From contig NC_046679.1 of the NCBI RefSeq assembly GCF_009870125.1, forward strand, positions 14,136,001 to 14,200,000: 64,000 nt of DNA. Direction: 5' to 3'. The first letter of the stretch is position 1; every line of letters starts with the position of its first letter. The notes below the pieces were generated by a model. It was given only the letters and a program-made list of their open reading frames with translations. It made no database searches and was not told the origin of the DNA. Shown here one piece after another: positions 37,201 through 51,500 of the stretch. The stretch is from Drosophila pseudoobscura. Its lineage: Eukaryota > Arthropoda > Insecta > Diptera > Drosophilidae. The position numbers and the translations under genes are program-made.

Positions 37201-37481
37201 TCTGGAAGACTTCCTCGGTGGATGGCCACCATAGCCTCCTGTCCGCTGACGAGCTGGATGCGCTCCTCGAATGCGTTGCGCGGCACTGGCCCGATCAGCT
37301 GCCGGGAATCCGCTATGTGAAGAACTTTGGTGGCTCCGCCGCGTGTCCTCGCTCGGAATACTGCGACTGGCTGGCCAAGGAACAGCAGCTCGATGTCCAT
37401 GCCGTCCTCGCCCTGTCCAGCCTGAGGGAATACGTCTGCGACTGGTGGCAGGCACGGCAACCGGCAGAGAGACCATTGTAG
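31207..37481 (+). CDS. URB1: Nucleolar pre-ribosomal-associated protein URB1/Npa1
   Basis: Two exons, 31207-31660 and 31723-37481, encode 2070 residues (human URB1 is about 2270). The protein acts in the nucleolus in early 60S pre-ribosome assembly with URB2, Dbp6 and box C/D snoRNPs. The first ~150 residues are Lys/Glu-rich with several basic NLS-like runs (KKKKEKANK, KKKRKERHPKK). The N-terminal URB1 domain follows, with RKAYIHFILAFLVDG, RKHGICFDAMTHY and CPDLG, which align with human URB1. The rest is an all-helical, HEAT-like repeat scaffold, and a conserved C-terminal block contains GIYSWLVGVI and ILNNLWYA. The 62 bp intron keeps the frame (FIT-E-LRHF). The 5' side carries a Myc-type E-box. 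Confidence 0.93.
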
Positions 37482-40400
37482 GGAAACCATTTTATTGTTT
37501 TTTGCTTAAATTAAGCCCATACCTATTGAATTGTGTTTATTGTATAGGCATCGAAAGTCTTAAATATATAAATTTGTATGCATTGAATCTATAACTGAAT
37601 CGAGGATCGTCATGTTTGTAGAACCAAAGAAAGGGGATAACCCTTGAAAAGCTTATCGTATCAAGGATATGAACGGATAGGGATCATGTGGTGTTCTATA
37701 ATGTACCAGAGATCCCAGAGGAACACAGACACAGAAATACTTGAGCTATATTGCAGATTGAATTGCTCTGGCAATCTGTGAGAACTCCCCACTACTGTCT
37801 AAACCCAAAGCCCACCCGTCGATAATAATGATTAAGCATTCCCGTGGAAACTAAAGCATGACTTATTGCGGCTGTAGCTCATTTGGTATCAATATTTGTG
37901 GAGGTCGAGTGTGATGTCTCCCAAAGCAAATCATTCACAGATGTGTGTTGAAAGCCAACTGTCATGTCTCTGGCTGATCCATAAGCCCCTCAACCTTCAG
38001 TTGGGGGAACGAACCGTTTGACAAATTACGGGCCATCAGCATAACAAAAGATCAGTTAGGCCAAAAAGATTTCGAGCATAGCCAAAGTAGAAACAACTGC
38101 CATCCGATGGCAAAACCCCTTAAGTTTTTCGTTAATTTGGCCAATCCGTTTTCACACGCACCAGTCGGTCCCAGTGGGCGTTCGCGTTCGCGTTCGCGTT
38201 CCCCGCCCTGTCATGTCCTCCCCTCATTTGGGTCACCACCTACAATTTGTTGGGTCAACAAAATGTTAATCACTCGAAAAGGCTTAAGGCGAAACATGTT
38301 GATATTTGTTGTTTCTATCTGCATTTCTGATATGATATGTAAAGCAAAGTGCGCAGAAGTGATGCGACCCCACGGAAAAATTCAAAAGATTTATGATTTT
38401 GCTAGATGTCTCGAAACTTAAGCTCCCTCTCGGTTATATCACAAGAGTATAGTATCTCAAGAGCAAACGCTAGTGATGGAAGCAACATATTACGATGATA
38501 CCTTATGGCGCCTTAGGATCCAAGAAATTATTATATTTCAATCATATTATTATCAATTGAAGCAGCCATAAATGTATTAAGAGATGGTTTATACTAATAA
38601 TATCTTGGGGAATGTTTTTAGCACCCAAAATAACGAAGATAGAAGACATATCTCTTAGCTATGGAAAAGGCATGATCTATGTAGATGGTTGTGAATTTTT
38701 GGCATCATCGCATATGTATGCTTTCGCCACTAGCCTTTTGGATGATAGAAGAAGACACACACGAAGCTAAGGATGGGCTGGGGCTGGCCTGGAGTTGCAG
38801 ATAAACTTGGATTCGACATAATTGATTGATATTGCTTGGCATTTTGTTGTTTATGAGCCGGACGTCATCTCTTGGCATATCAAATGTGTTTTTTTCTGCC
38901 CTGAAATTGGAGTTGATCGAATAAATGTATAAATTTGGAACAACATGGAAATACTACGAGGTAATAAACGACCTGGGAAATGATTACTGATTACCTAACT
39001 AGATTGATTATTTGTTTATTAGTTGCACTAGATGGTCTTATATAATACTAATAAGGCAATTCTGAACTCTACCCTTAAGAATCAATTTGTTGGAAAAGTT
39101 TCTCTTTATATTGGTTCCCAAGATTTCACTTTTCACATACCCATATCCAGAAACAAATCAATCAAAATCAATTCTTCAATTAGTTTCATAGTTTCTCTTG
39201 CGCTCGGGCTCCAATCAAAGGCTTGACCGGGGGATTCCGTGAAAAATGCCGACCACAAGATAGAAAACAAATTACCCTGACACTGAGCCACACACAAAGG
39301 GCCATTGGGACGGAAGGAGTTCAAGAGTTCAGTCAGTAGCAAGGGCCTATCTGTGGGTCTTGTGGGTGTGACCACAGATCGGTAGACAATTAAGCGGTTG
39401 TTCCATGATTGATTTGGCTTACTTAAAAGCCCATTTCGGCTAATCCGGAACTGACATGGTCACGAAAAAATGTAACCGGAGACCCAAACCAAGCCCAGAC
39501 GAATCCAATCCCAATCCCCAATCCCAGAGCGGATGCAAATGAACAACCAAAATGCGTTGGCAAATCTCGAGCTTTGGGTCTGGTCTGCTGGTCTGCTGCT
39601 CTGCTGCGTTCATATTTCACACCTTAAACGACAATCCATGAATTTCTTGTCGAGTTTATTCGGTTTATTTATTTGCATTTTAAATTATTACTGCGGCCCT
39701 CATTGACATGTGTATTTCATGTGGCACAAAGGCCTTTGTCTTATATCGAATACTCGTATCTACAATTTATACAAATTTATTTTCAAACAAATTTCTCGAT
39801 TGTTTTCCATGTTTGTCCTATTTATTGTATACCCCAGACTCGTTGCTCTTTTTGCTCTTTATGGTTTCATTTGCCACCTCTAATCATAAATGACTGGATG
39901 AGTGGATGCTCGAATAGTTGACATACGGAATGGAAGAGAGTGCCCCATGTCACAATAGAGCCCCATCCTAAGCCCCTCCGATTATCGTTTGGATGACTCT
40001 ATTATGTGGCTGGTGGAACAGTAGTAGGAACGAGGCGTGGCGAATCGAATAAGGTTATTCAATCTGCCGGCAGTGAGGTCAACAGTTACCAAACGAAAGG
40101 GGAAAGGTCAAAATTGTGGTTAGCCCGCGTTATGACAGGTCTGACAGCGCTACCCTCGGCGATGATCCGACTTGTATCAGAGGCAAATTTGAAAACCGCA
40201 AAACTTCATTAAGAAATCAGTTCACATTGCTCCCCCTCCCGCATGGAGCTGCAGGTCCAGGCTCCATCTTGCCTCATGCATTTTCAATTTGCCTCCAGAT
40301 CATCACGTTCGGCCTCCAGGTGGCTGGAGCATGTGCTGCAGCTGCCGTTCTCGCCACAATCAAAATTTGTTCAGCAATAAAAAAAATATGAGAAAATTGA

Positions 40401-41640
40401 AAACTATTTTTTAAACTTGAGTCTGCAGCCAGGGGAAAACGCATGTGGCCATGCAGATGGAAAAGGGTGCAAACGGGTTCAAATGCTCACCAGGCAATCT
40501 GTGGAATGGCGTCGAGGCGTCTCAGCATCTCAGCATCTCATTTCAAATATCAAAAGTCACGACGAAGAAAGCTGGTTTTGGGACGACGTGTCTCTACGTG
40601 TATTGCCAGTTCGATGTTTGCTTTTTTTGGGTTTGTTTCTCCTTTTCTCGTTGGTCTTTACAAAACATTTGCCAAATAATATGCCGCTAAAAGATGTGCA
40701 GCAGTGCCTGTGCCTCTTCTGCCGGCTCTCCCCCTCGTGGCATGTGGAAAACTTGTCATGCAGCAGCAGCAGCCGCGAATGCTTTTCACTGGCTGCCAGA
40801 TTCACATTGACAGTGGATAAGTGTTGGCTCCCCCAACATAAAACACCCTCAGTTTTATGACATTTACCTTAAATTGGTGTTTTAGTTGCATCTTAGATGG
40901 AACACTTAATGAACTTGTTAATCGTGGAGATATTAGGCAAGGTGTTACCAGGGGAATCATCCCGAATCAAGTGTCCAAATGCATTTTATAATGATAAGAA
41001 ATATTCATTAAATTTTGTGCAATTTGGCGCTGGATTTAAAACCAAATCGGGGACTTCCTTGTGCACAGATCCCATTAAAATAAATCTGTTAACACAGACA
41101 CCAAATTTGACGCCATTTTCTGTGTAATATTTCCCTGCTGCAGCATTTTCTCTAGCCATTGGATGCGATGGCCATTCATCAAATGCCGCATTGAAGCAAA
41201 TGCTTAGCCACGTAAGAAAAAAAACTGAAATTAAATAATTACAAGTGGCAAAGTTTAACAAATTTTGAGCTGAGCGGAAATGGAGAAAAAGCGGAAATCG
41301 AATATAGAAAATGCGTCTGCAGAAATGAGTTAATTCACATGCAAAACTGGCGCTAATTTGAGAGAAATCTTTACCGCGAACTGCTCCAAAAATGTGGAGC
41401 CACGGGGCCACGCGGAAGTCCAACTCTGATCTGTGGCACGTGTGTGGGGCACTATCTGTGCGGCGGCTGGACCGGTGGCGGCTACTCATTAAGCGGTGGC
41501 TGTGGGCAAGGATTTGGCCGAAACGAGTTGCCCAGCGAAGATGGCACCGCAGAGGCTGCTTGCTGTTGGGTAATGTCGTAAAACGAAAAGGAAAGTCTGG
41601 CCAGGCCATCAAAACGAGACACGCATAAAATGGGTGTATG
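37482..41640. other. Intergenic, 4.2 kb
   Basis: Contains the URB1 3' UTR and A/T-rich non-coding DNA. A (TTCGCG)n short repeat lies near 38178-38203. Frames such as 40417-40860 have no domain, and overlapping frames on both strands are equally open, so I do not call genes. Possibly regulatory sequence for the gene starting at 42504. Confidence 0.5.
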
Positions 41641-42503
41641 GAAAAAAGTGTATAAATATATATATAAACATTTAATTAAGCCTCAGGCTGTAAACGCAGC
41701 AGAATCGTGTTGCATCACAGTGGATGGCGGCTAAGGTGTTGGGCGTCAGTGAATTGGCAAGCCAAGTTCAAGCCCAAGCCCAAGCCCGCCAACCAACCAA
41801 CAACAGAGGGCCGTAATGAGGCAGCTTTCATTCATTAGGCCCGTAAGCCAAGAGCCAGCAACATGCTGCAGAGTCAGCAGCAGCAGCAACAGCAGCAGCA
41901 TCTTCAGGCCTGGCTTGGCTTTTGTCTTTGGCCAGGAAACCACGACGCGCTCCGAGCTTCAGTCTGCAGCGAGCATTCGGACGGTTTGGTTTGTGTTCAG
42001 CGGCCAGTCGACTCAGAGCCCAAAAACCCCCACAGAAAGTACCTCTAGGCCGTGAAAATTCGCTTCATTTCGTTCCATCAATCGATCGGCTGGTGTGAAC
42101 TGTTCGCTAATTTGAAAATAACGATTCGAAATTTGGCAATTAAACGAAAATAAAGTGCAACGACAAAGGGCCAGATCCCAAAAGACAAACAGACAGACAG
42201 ACAGACAAACAGACAAATAGATAGCCAGCGGCAGATAAGCTGTAAACTAATCAAATGAATATAAACCCCACACAATAAACCCACAGTAAAGGAAACGTTG
42301 GCCACTAATTCGCATTTGATTAGGGTCGGTTTCTGTTTCGATCCGAATCAACGAATATTACAATTTGATTGCGTGCAAAAGACCTTTGTGTATCGTCTGG
42401 GAGAGAGCCAGAGAGAGCGCGAGTGTGCGGTGGAGCGGTCCTCATTCGATTTGGATTACTTCGCTATATTATTGGATACATCCCATTCGGATAAACAGTC
42501 AAA
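41641..42503 (+). promoter_or_regulatory. Promoter and 5' UTR of the secreted Gln/Thr-rich gene (predicted)
   Basis: A TATAAATATATATATAAAC stretch lies at 41651-41669, and TTCAGTCTG near 41959 resembles an initiator (TCAGT). A GACA-type repeat (CAGACAGACAGACAGACA, 42187-42205) lies in the presumed 5' UTR before the ATG at 42504. The start site is not determined; these are motif matches only. Confidence 0.3.
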
Positions 42504-45500
42504 ATGATGGTGGTAAGTAGGATAACACCAAGAGAGAACTTTAAAAAGATGATCAAAGAATTCCGAAAAAGCTATGCTAATCAAGACCATCTTTATAAAG
42601 TGGGAGAGGTCTATATCTTTCTATCTATATATCTTCAAAAGTTTCGTCGCTGCCGTTGTCCGATATTTTAAGCGAGTGATTTGGGGTACGCTGGGTGCTT
42701 TCCCCCCAAGAATAAATATATATATATCGTCTTTGATTTCTCACTCTAAATTAATGCACTGTTAAAAGTGGTAGAAATCACTTAAAGATCACTTAAAGCT
42801 TTACGATCATTTAATATCTTTTAAGCCAATAACGTAGTTAGCTCTATAGTTCTAATATAAATGTTTTGATAAGAGATCAATCCTAATGATATTAGAGTCA
42901 ATTATTCTGTCAGACAGTCGTAGTATAATTAAAAGGTGTTAAGAAGAAATTTTCCCAAAGCAGTTTCTATTCCAATTTGTCTTTTCTCTCTGTCAATTTC
43001 TGAAAGTCTCGTATGCCATATGCAAAACCCCCACAACACAGAGAAAAAGTTTCTTTTCTCCATGTCCGCTAATTAAATTACTTCAATTAGTAAAAAGTAA
43101 AATATCCACCTGGTTGTCCCGCCCCTCTTTGGCACATCGATTCGGTCCGACGCGTCGGTCCGTGTGGGAGTTCCGATCGACGTCTATCGATCATACAACC
43201 CAATCATGAATGTATGCTTGGGATGGGAACTTTGTGGCTGGTCTTTTTATTTGGCAAAGCCAAATTATTGAAAGTCATTTGCCGAGTCATTTGTGTAATG
43301 GCTTTTTAATGCCGTTTAATGATTCCATTTCGGGGCTGGACACAACCTGAGACCCAATAAAACAATTTAATTAGCCACATATGAGACGCATTCGCATTTT
43401 GAGATCGCAGACGCGTACGCCAGCTACCGATGGAGTTATTTTACGACCGTTAATCACTCAAAAAGAGTCAAAAGAAGTTAGTAAAACCACTTAATGCCCG
43501 GGCTGATTAAGACCGTTAAAAGCGACATATAACGCTTAGAAATGTTAGACCTTAAAGTAGCCATAAATGTGAATGGATCTGCGATTATAATAAGACCTCT
43601 AATCACAGGTTGGTCGGTGATTCAACTCAATTAGTTGGCACACCAGAAAGCGCTTGGATTGCCTTGCTGGCAGATTGCACAATCGAGCCAGTTACAGGAT
43701 TTATGTTTCTTCTGACCCGTATGCAAACCCCAGAAAGCTGTACCGAAGCGAACCGACCAAGCCCACACCCCATGCATATCCGATTTCTGCTTATGCAATC
43801 CACAGTTTATGGCCAAATTCAAATCGACAAGCGACCTGTTCGCCAGCCAAAGTTGAGAGTTTGCTGCGGCTTCAGCCTTCGACTGGACCATGAGCCAGAG
43901 CCACACTCAGAGCCAGAGACCAAGGCAAAAGCCAAAGCCAGTGCCAATACCAGTACGAGGTCCGAGTACCGGGTCGGATTCCAGCCCCATCCCTGTCCGA
44001 GACCCAGTCCCATCCCATCCCATCGCGGCAAGCAAGTCATCAGTGAAGACGTCCCCAAACGCAAGATATGTGCAGATGTCTGCCGTTGTTGACATGCAAT
44101 AAAATTTCACTTTTCACCATTGCATAATTGCAGTTTGACAATGCTTAAAATTGATTATGCTGCGTTACTTTTCTCTCTCCTTTTTTCGCTTTTACTAGTT
44201 TGCCTTGGCGAAAAAAGAAGCTCTACAGCTCGGCAGCTTCCTTGCCAATTTCTGCCTGCAGATTTCACCAGCCCAAAATTAGCCATCGGGTCATAAATCA
44301 TACAGAGGCGACCAGTGTCAAGGGAGGAGGTGTCGAGGCCATTGACTGAAGGATGGTTTTTCGAATTTAATTACCAAACGTCACACATCAATGAAAAAAG
44401 GGAAAATCTTTATTTTCTTTTGTAATGTGATACAAACGATACAAATTTCGCATTGATTTTAAAGCTGATTTTTCAAAATGAAATGCCAAACGATTAACCT
44501 TTGGATCTGTATGGAACAAAGCAAGGATGCGCTTCAAGGCATACCCTGGCAAACATTCCTAATTATCATATATCTAGAAAATTCCACTCTCTGCTGATCA
44601 TATTTTTGGCATGCATAATTTCCTGAGTTTCCAATCTCCCACCGAATTTTAATTAGTGTTTTTCAAGTGCCCGGAGGCCACAATTTTCACAGTCATCGAT
44701 CAGGGCATGACATTTGATTTGCTTATCGAATTTATTGACCCCCTGGGCATTGTTTTAGATCCAGAGTTTTGAGTTTGTAAGGCAACGAAAGTAAAAGCGC
44801 CACACACTCACTCACGATCGGGGCTTCATTCACAAGATATTCAATTCATGAATTCAGCGAATAATAATATAAATAAAGTTCAAACAAAAAGAAAAAACGC
44901 CCGCACACTGAGATCCGAGCGTGTACGTACTCGTATATCGTGCCTGGAGATCTGTATCTGTAGCCAGACTCTGCACGAAATTGCGCAATTGTCAAAAAAA
45001 CGATTTAACATATGATAGATGATGGGGCAGGATGGGTAGGACGGATAGGACGGGTAGGACGGGCAGGAGAAACCCTCTGCGCATCTGTACATAAATCAGA
45101 GACACCTGAGATCGGAGATCACTGCCTTCCATAAAATATATCCTATAATTTGCGATGACACTTGCTGAGAGGCGCGTGAGCAGGTGCCCTGGATAATTGC
45201 GGTCAAGCAATGCTTTTAGGAGGAGTTTAGCGCCCGCGTTCGTTGCCTAAGTCTTTTGTTTTGTAAGTGTCTCGCTTTTACTCTTGCCCCCCGTACGCTG
45301 TCGAAAGGTCAACAGCAGCAGGCCCGCTCTGGCAAAGTAAGTGGCACACGACGAGGCACACAGCAAACAGCACACAATGTAAGCGATTTACATAATAATA
45401 TGTAACTATAATAAGTAGATATATATAGACAGGGCAAACAAAGCATTGGATCTGCGTATAAAAACATTTACCACTTCAAATGGACACCAGACAGCGGTGC

Positions 45501-48500
45501 AGCAGCCTCATCCACAGACCCATCTCAAGTCTCGTCTTAAGCGTCGTTGGGGTAAGGTCTTCCTCAAAGCCCAGATGCTCGGGCATCGATAAAAGTGAAA
45601 CCGAAATTACCGACTACACGGCGCAATGATGCCATTGACATTGCATTTTTGTCTCAACGCGCCATTAGATGTACGAGCAAAGAGCGCAACAAAAACCAGA
45701 GAAAAAGAAGATATTTCCACCTCAGACCCGCAAACAATGGGCAGGCAGGCATTACGCGAACGCGCCCGCAAAAAAAAAAGATTCAAGCCAACCCCAAAGA
45801 AAACAAACAAACACAAATGATTGTTAGATGGAAAAACCTTATAAGAGAAGAGTGTGTTTCGGAAATTTATTGTAATACGCGCACATTGGTAATTTTGTCT
45901 TATTTTTATTATGAAATGCGGCGCGGATAAATAAAAGACACTGGCGGCAGGCTGGGCAGAAAGCGTTGGTCAATCAGCGGAGAGGAGAGCTGGGGACTTG
46001 GATGCCAGACGGCAGATGGGAGATGGGAGCTGCCAATGTCAGCGAGAGTTTGGCGTGGCGAAAAACCTATCATGGAAACCTGTTGTAATAGACAGCATCG
46101 TATTATTATTACTATTATGCATATCGGCTTGGCAAATTGAATTTGATGCCTCCAGAGCCGGGAAACAATCAAAACTCAGGCCTCAACTTGAACTTCGGAT
46201 GGTTATCATCGATCGGTTCATCAATGGGCCTGAGCCTGAGCCTGACCTCTGCCCAATCAACTAAAAATAAACCAAAAACCTATTGTCTTTGGACTCGTTC
46301 ACAGATCATAGGAGACACAGACAGTTCCGCGAAACCAAAGCCCAATTAAATGCACATAAATATGCAAATAACAGTCTGCAAAATGGACTCTAATCGTATT
46401 GTAAACAGCAATGAATTTTGAAAAGATATCCCCTCGCTTATGACGATACGAGTATCATATCTCGTTATTGGTCAATATCCAGAGGCCCAATCAATGCCAA
46501 TCAAAAGCTCACTTCCATGTCAAAACAGCCTCCATGCGGATCGCATCTACCGATCACCAAAGATTAGGTTAATATCTTGACAAAACAATGTCGTAGATCT
46601 CGGGCCAGGGCGCGTCAGCCTCGACCATCGGACACTCGTAGTGGAGAGTCGAGCGGCGAGTGTGAAATTATGCAAATGCTGGGGACTTGCTGTCCGCTCT
46701 AGAAAGGTGGGTCCCATCGCGATGATACTGCTGCTGTGGCCCCTGTGGCTGCTGCGGCTTCGACTGTCGATCTTCAGAGGCCCACACATGCAATTACAGA
46801 GGTTTTTTATGGGCCCGTGGACAACAAAGCTTGGTAGCCACAAAGGCAGTTAAAAGCCCATAAAATACTGTAACAAATTTATTGGGAAAGAGCGAACGCA
46901 AACGGCTATCATTGGGTGGGGTAAAGTGGTCATGAAATGATCGATATGAGCATGCTCTTTTGGGTATGCAAGCTGTCATCTCTGGCAGACTGGTTAGTAT
47001 TAGCATTAGCATTTTAGGTTGTATTACTTACAGTAAGACCCAGTACATTATATTCCCCTTGCTTTGTGCAACAAAATGTGTCTTCATCTGAGCATACCCG
47101 ACACGTTCGTCCACTTCATCCATCGTTTGTTTGGGCGTGAACAAACCTGAACCTGAACCAACAAACCATAAAGCATCGTTCAGTGCTTTTTATTAAAAAA
47201 ATATATGTATAACTATAATCTTTGATTACAATTTATGGTGTTGAATTTTATGACACTGCCCCCAGTCGAGGCGAGGGGATTACAACATAATTTGACCAGC
47301 ATTAATATTTATGCTGGCCCACATAGAGCATACACTCGTAAACGGCAATTGGCACCGACTCGCCAATTGGCAGATGGCACGGCGAATGGAATGGATTGCG
47401 TTATGCGGTGAAGCTGTGTTACATCCCATCCAGAGCCAGAAAGACAACTTTCGGGCGGGTTTCGGGTCTTATCACATCCCGCAGCTGCTTAATAATGCGT
47501 GTCTGGTGGATGCCACAGCCGCAGGCAACCACAGGCCTTGGGCAATCCTCCTGCAGGCCTACAGCAGTCGAATGTAAAATGCAAAGTGCAAAATGCATCT
47601 GCAGAATGAGAAATGTGAAATGTCTGAGGCGGAGCGTGAAGTGTAGTTTATCACACAATCACACAGAGACCCATATACTCGTACGAGTACTCGTACTCGT
47701 GCAGCACCCCCGCGCACTCAGCTGACAGCTCGCGTTACTGGCGTACGAATATAATGATGTACCATCTTTTTATTGTTCGACTGGAACTGGGTTACCCAGT
47801 CAGTCCCCGGTCTTTCTTGATCGTCGAAAGTGAGGCTTTCGGCTGGTCAGTGGCTTATGCAATTGCCGCTCCTCTTCTCCAGTTTCGGGCCTCGGGTGAG
47901 ATTGGCTTAAGCTTAGAAAACACTTTCAACCCACACACCGCACCACACACCGCAAATACAATAGCAAATAAATAATATAGACACCTTCGGGCCATCATCT
48001 ATTGAGTTATTGCTAATTTATTGACGTTGCCCGATTGTTAAATCACTTTTTACACTTTTTTCTATACACTTTGCCGCGTGTTTTCTTGCGGCCTGCGGCT
48101 TTTGCGGAACTCAGCGGCCACTAAAATAATTATTAATAATTAAAGGAGCTTTATAGAGGTGCCTTCTGGCATTTTACTTGCTTGTTAAATGTGTATTTAC
48201 CATGCGAATGCTTTCAGCCATTCCTTGGCCAATTAAAACGGAAATTTGCGGCTAGCGACTGGAATTGGGTTGATTATTATGACGCGATGATCTGTGAACT
48301 TTTCTGCGCAAGTTTTGTAATTTTGCGGTGAATTAATCGGCACACATCCGAAGCCTTGTTCACAAATTGGGGGGAATATGTATATATTTTCTGTTGTATA
48401 ATTTCAACATATACAAATCTGATTGTTAGCCAGATGGATACATCTATCTCAGAATAAAAGACTATAACACCCAAGAGACTGACAAGAAACAAGCATTAAT

Positions 48501-51500
48501 TCCACACTAATTCATGCTAAGCTTAAGCTATACTAAAAACTTGTAAATATATTTCCACAATCATCAAAGGAACGTTCAAGTATTTTCCACACAATTCGGG
48601 CAAATATTCACCATTAAGCACTTCCGCAAAAGTGGCATGAAACATTCGTGTTTTCAAGTGGCAAACATGGGAGGGAAATAGCATGAAAGAAGTGGAAATG
48701 GAAATGCCTGCATGCAATTGTGTGTTGTGCGGAGGCGATGGAGGAGATTTCCAACAGCCTTCGTCTTCGCCGCCTGACCATTACAATTTATGATGATTAC
48801 AATTTTTTGTTTTTTTTTTTCCTACGAGTACTATCCAGAGGTGTGTGCTGCCCTCTTCTCTCTCTTGATTAGCTTAGCGCCAATATCCCCAGAGACTTGA
48901 CTGACAGTCTGTCTATGTGTCGGGCCTGACTGACTGTCCGCCTGAGACGAGACTGTCTTAATGCAAGTGATGATGATTTCCATAGTGAAATTGACGCAAA
49001 TGAGCCACAAAGCAGACAGCGCTATTGATTTTGTGGGCTTTTTATTTTGGCCAAGCCAAAAAAGAGCCAGACGGCAAGGCAATAACTAGAGAAGGCAGAC
49101 AAGCCTGACAGACTGCCAGCGAAAATTATTTCCCATCAAAAGCCCATGACTGGTTTTGGGTTCCCCATTGACTGGCGCAGTCAAGCTGAAGCTATAATGA
49201 TGTGCCCTTTGGCAGAACTTGAACTCTGGCCTTGGCATGGGCGGAAGACATTTGCGGCTCCTGCTCCTCCATCTCCAACTCCGTCTTCAACACGAGCTCT
49301 TCCCATTTAGATGGGGAAAAATTATGGTATTTTTCTTCGTGGCACTTGCCGGAGAAAATGAGTCAAGTCATGTTCAATATTATATTGATGGACTTCAAAG
49401 GAGAGACGCCTGCGGTTATTGGAAAGTTTCGGGGCGATCTGGAGTCAAAGGGTGTCTGTGTTGAAGAGTGTTGAAAGATTTAATCACTGCAGAAGATTGA
49501 TGATCCATGATGTACAATGATTTTCATAATTTTTTAAGAGTCGAACAGCAGTGAAATTTCTCCTGGCAATTGTTTATGCAACAATGCAAATGTAAATCGA
49601 TCGAATCCTTGCATTTTTCTCTGCTTTTCATTTCAACTGCTGCTGTTGCGCTGATTAAACAATTTCCAAGCAGCCAACCACCAAGCCACGAAGGTAAAAA
49701 CTTAGCCAGCCAATGCGAAGAAAGGCAGAGTGCCAAGTGGCAACAACGTGACTGCCAGATCTCTGCCTAATCCCGATCCCGATACCGGGCAGGGGCACCC
49801 ACAAGCGAGGCCCGAAACGAGACCGAAACCAAATCAAAATCAGCACCACAGTCACCAACGACAGGTGGTCGGATAGGTTTGCTTTCGCTATGGGACGGCA
49901 CGGCTACGGGTTCGGGTACGGGACCCACAGTACAGTGCCTGTTGATGCAACAATTAGCCTAAGCTTTCGGCCAGGTCCAAACAAGCGTTGCAAGCCAATT
50001 TGCAAAATGTTTTGCTGTTTGGGTGAGCCACAGCCACAGCCACAGAAATCAATCGTCAAGCTGTTGAAAATGGGAAATTGTGCAAAAGCCGCAGACGCAA
50101 ACGCAGACCCAGACCAGACCGGACCAGACCCAAACCCCAACGCAGTCAGTCAGTCAGTCGCCCCCCCAAACCCTGGAATCCTACACAGGTACGATCCTCC
50201 TGGCCCCCCGGCAATGAGTGGGCCGTCTTTCGGGCCAGCCAGAGCCAACCCCAGCCATGAATGTAATGCGTTATGATTTGCCGTCTGTGCAAATGCCGGA
50301 AAGATTACCAGCTCGCGATTCGCGGTGGGCTTCATTTTGAGGGGTCAGATGGTGCTCCATGCATTTTCGAGCATGTTGCACAAGTGTACTCGGACGATGA
50401 GAAGAAAATTCACTCGAGTTTGACATGAGTTTGGTGTTGGAAACTCACTGAAGCCAGAATACTGAAAGAAAGAATCCCAAGCAAACCCTCAAGCAATTTA
50501 CAGATTACAAATCATAGGCCGTGTGATGTCACAGACAATTAGCCCAAGTACTCCAGCCCAAGGTGGCTCCAGCGAACCGACCGTCAATTGCCATTAAATC
50601 AAATGAGGCCTGAAGCTTAGACTGAAACCTCCAGCGATTAAGGCAGCGGAACGCTCAAACTTATTAAGTTATTAAATTTAAGACAGGCCATTAAATCATC
50701 CGAGTCCAATGCTAATGATTCCCCATTTTTTGGTTCTCCCACTTTTAGAGACATTTCAACAGCAGTCTGCCTTGGGCGCTTCTGGTGCTCCTCTTGCTGG
50801 CCGCTCTCACGCTCCAGTTGGCCAGCGCCGGCGGGGAGCAGGAGCAGGGGGAGGGCGAGAGCGAGAGCGCCAGCACTGAGAGCAACGAGATCATTCCGCG
50901 CGAGGCCATCCAGAAGTTGGACTACTCTGTGCGCCAGGCGCTGCTGCGGGCCATCGACAAGCTGGAGCAGGAGGAGGCGGCCGCCTCCGCGACTGGCGTG
51001 ACGGAGAGCGGGGAGGAGCGCCCCAGAAGTAGCGGATCCAGAACGACTCTGGCCCGGAACGAGGCCACCACGCTGCCATCGCCACGGGAAAAGGACGAGA
51101 TCCTCGAGGAGAGCACCAACAAGGCCGAGTCGGAGCCGGAGGCTGTGGTGCCCACCGTGCAGTTCTACACGGCCACCTTCGACGAGAGGAATGCCCAGGA
51201 GCAGCTGCTCTCCTCCTTCATAGATCGCTCGAAGCTGTGGAAGAAGACTACGGCGGTGAGGAAGCCGAGCACCCATTCCCAGGCCCTTTCCATCGAGCCA
51301 AAGTCCGTGGAGGCGGGTCCGGAGAATCGCCAGCTCACACGCAGCGTGGACTCCGGCTCTAGCTCCGGGTCCGTGAGCAGCAACGAGATCTCCCACGACG
51401 GCAGCCATGAGATCAAGTTCGAGATCAGAAATGTCCGGAAGGAGGCAACCACAGCGGCAACCACCACCACCTCAACGACGAGTACAACATCCACGACAGC

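Noticed and set aside
37858-37930. tRNA gene suggested by an A-box-like GTAGCTCATTTGGTA
   Set aside because: No B box (GGTTCGANTCC) at the right distance and no cloverleaf pairing.
40417-40860. 147-codon open frame in the intergenic region
   Set aside because: No start context, no domain, several competing frames on both strands, and no splice or promoter support.
43610-44092. 160-codon open frame in the long intron
   Set aside because: Its second half is translated AGCCAG/AGCCAAAGCC simple repeat, and the opposite strand is equally open. Not a gene.
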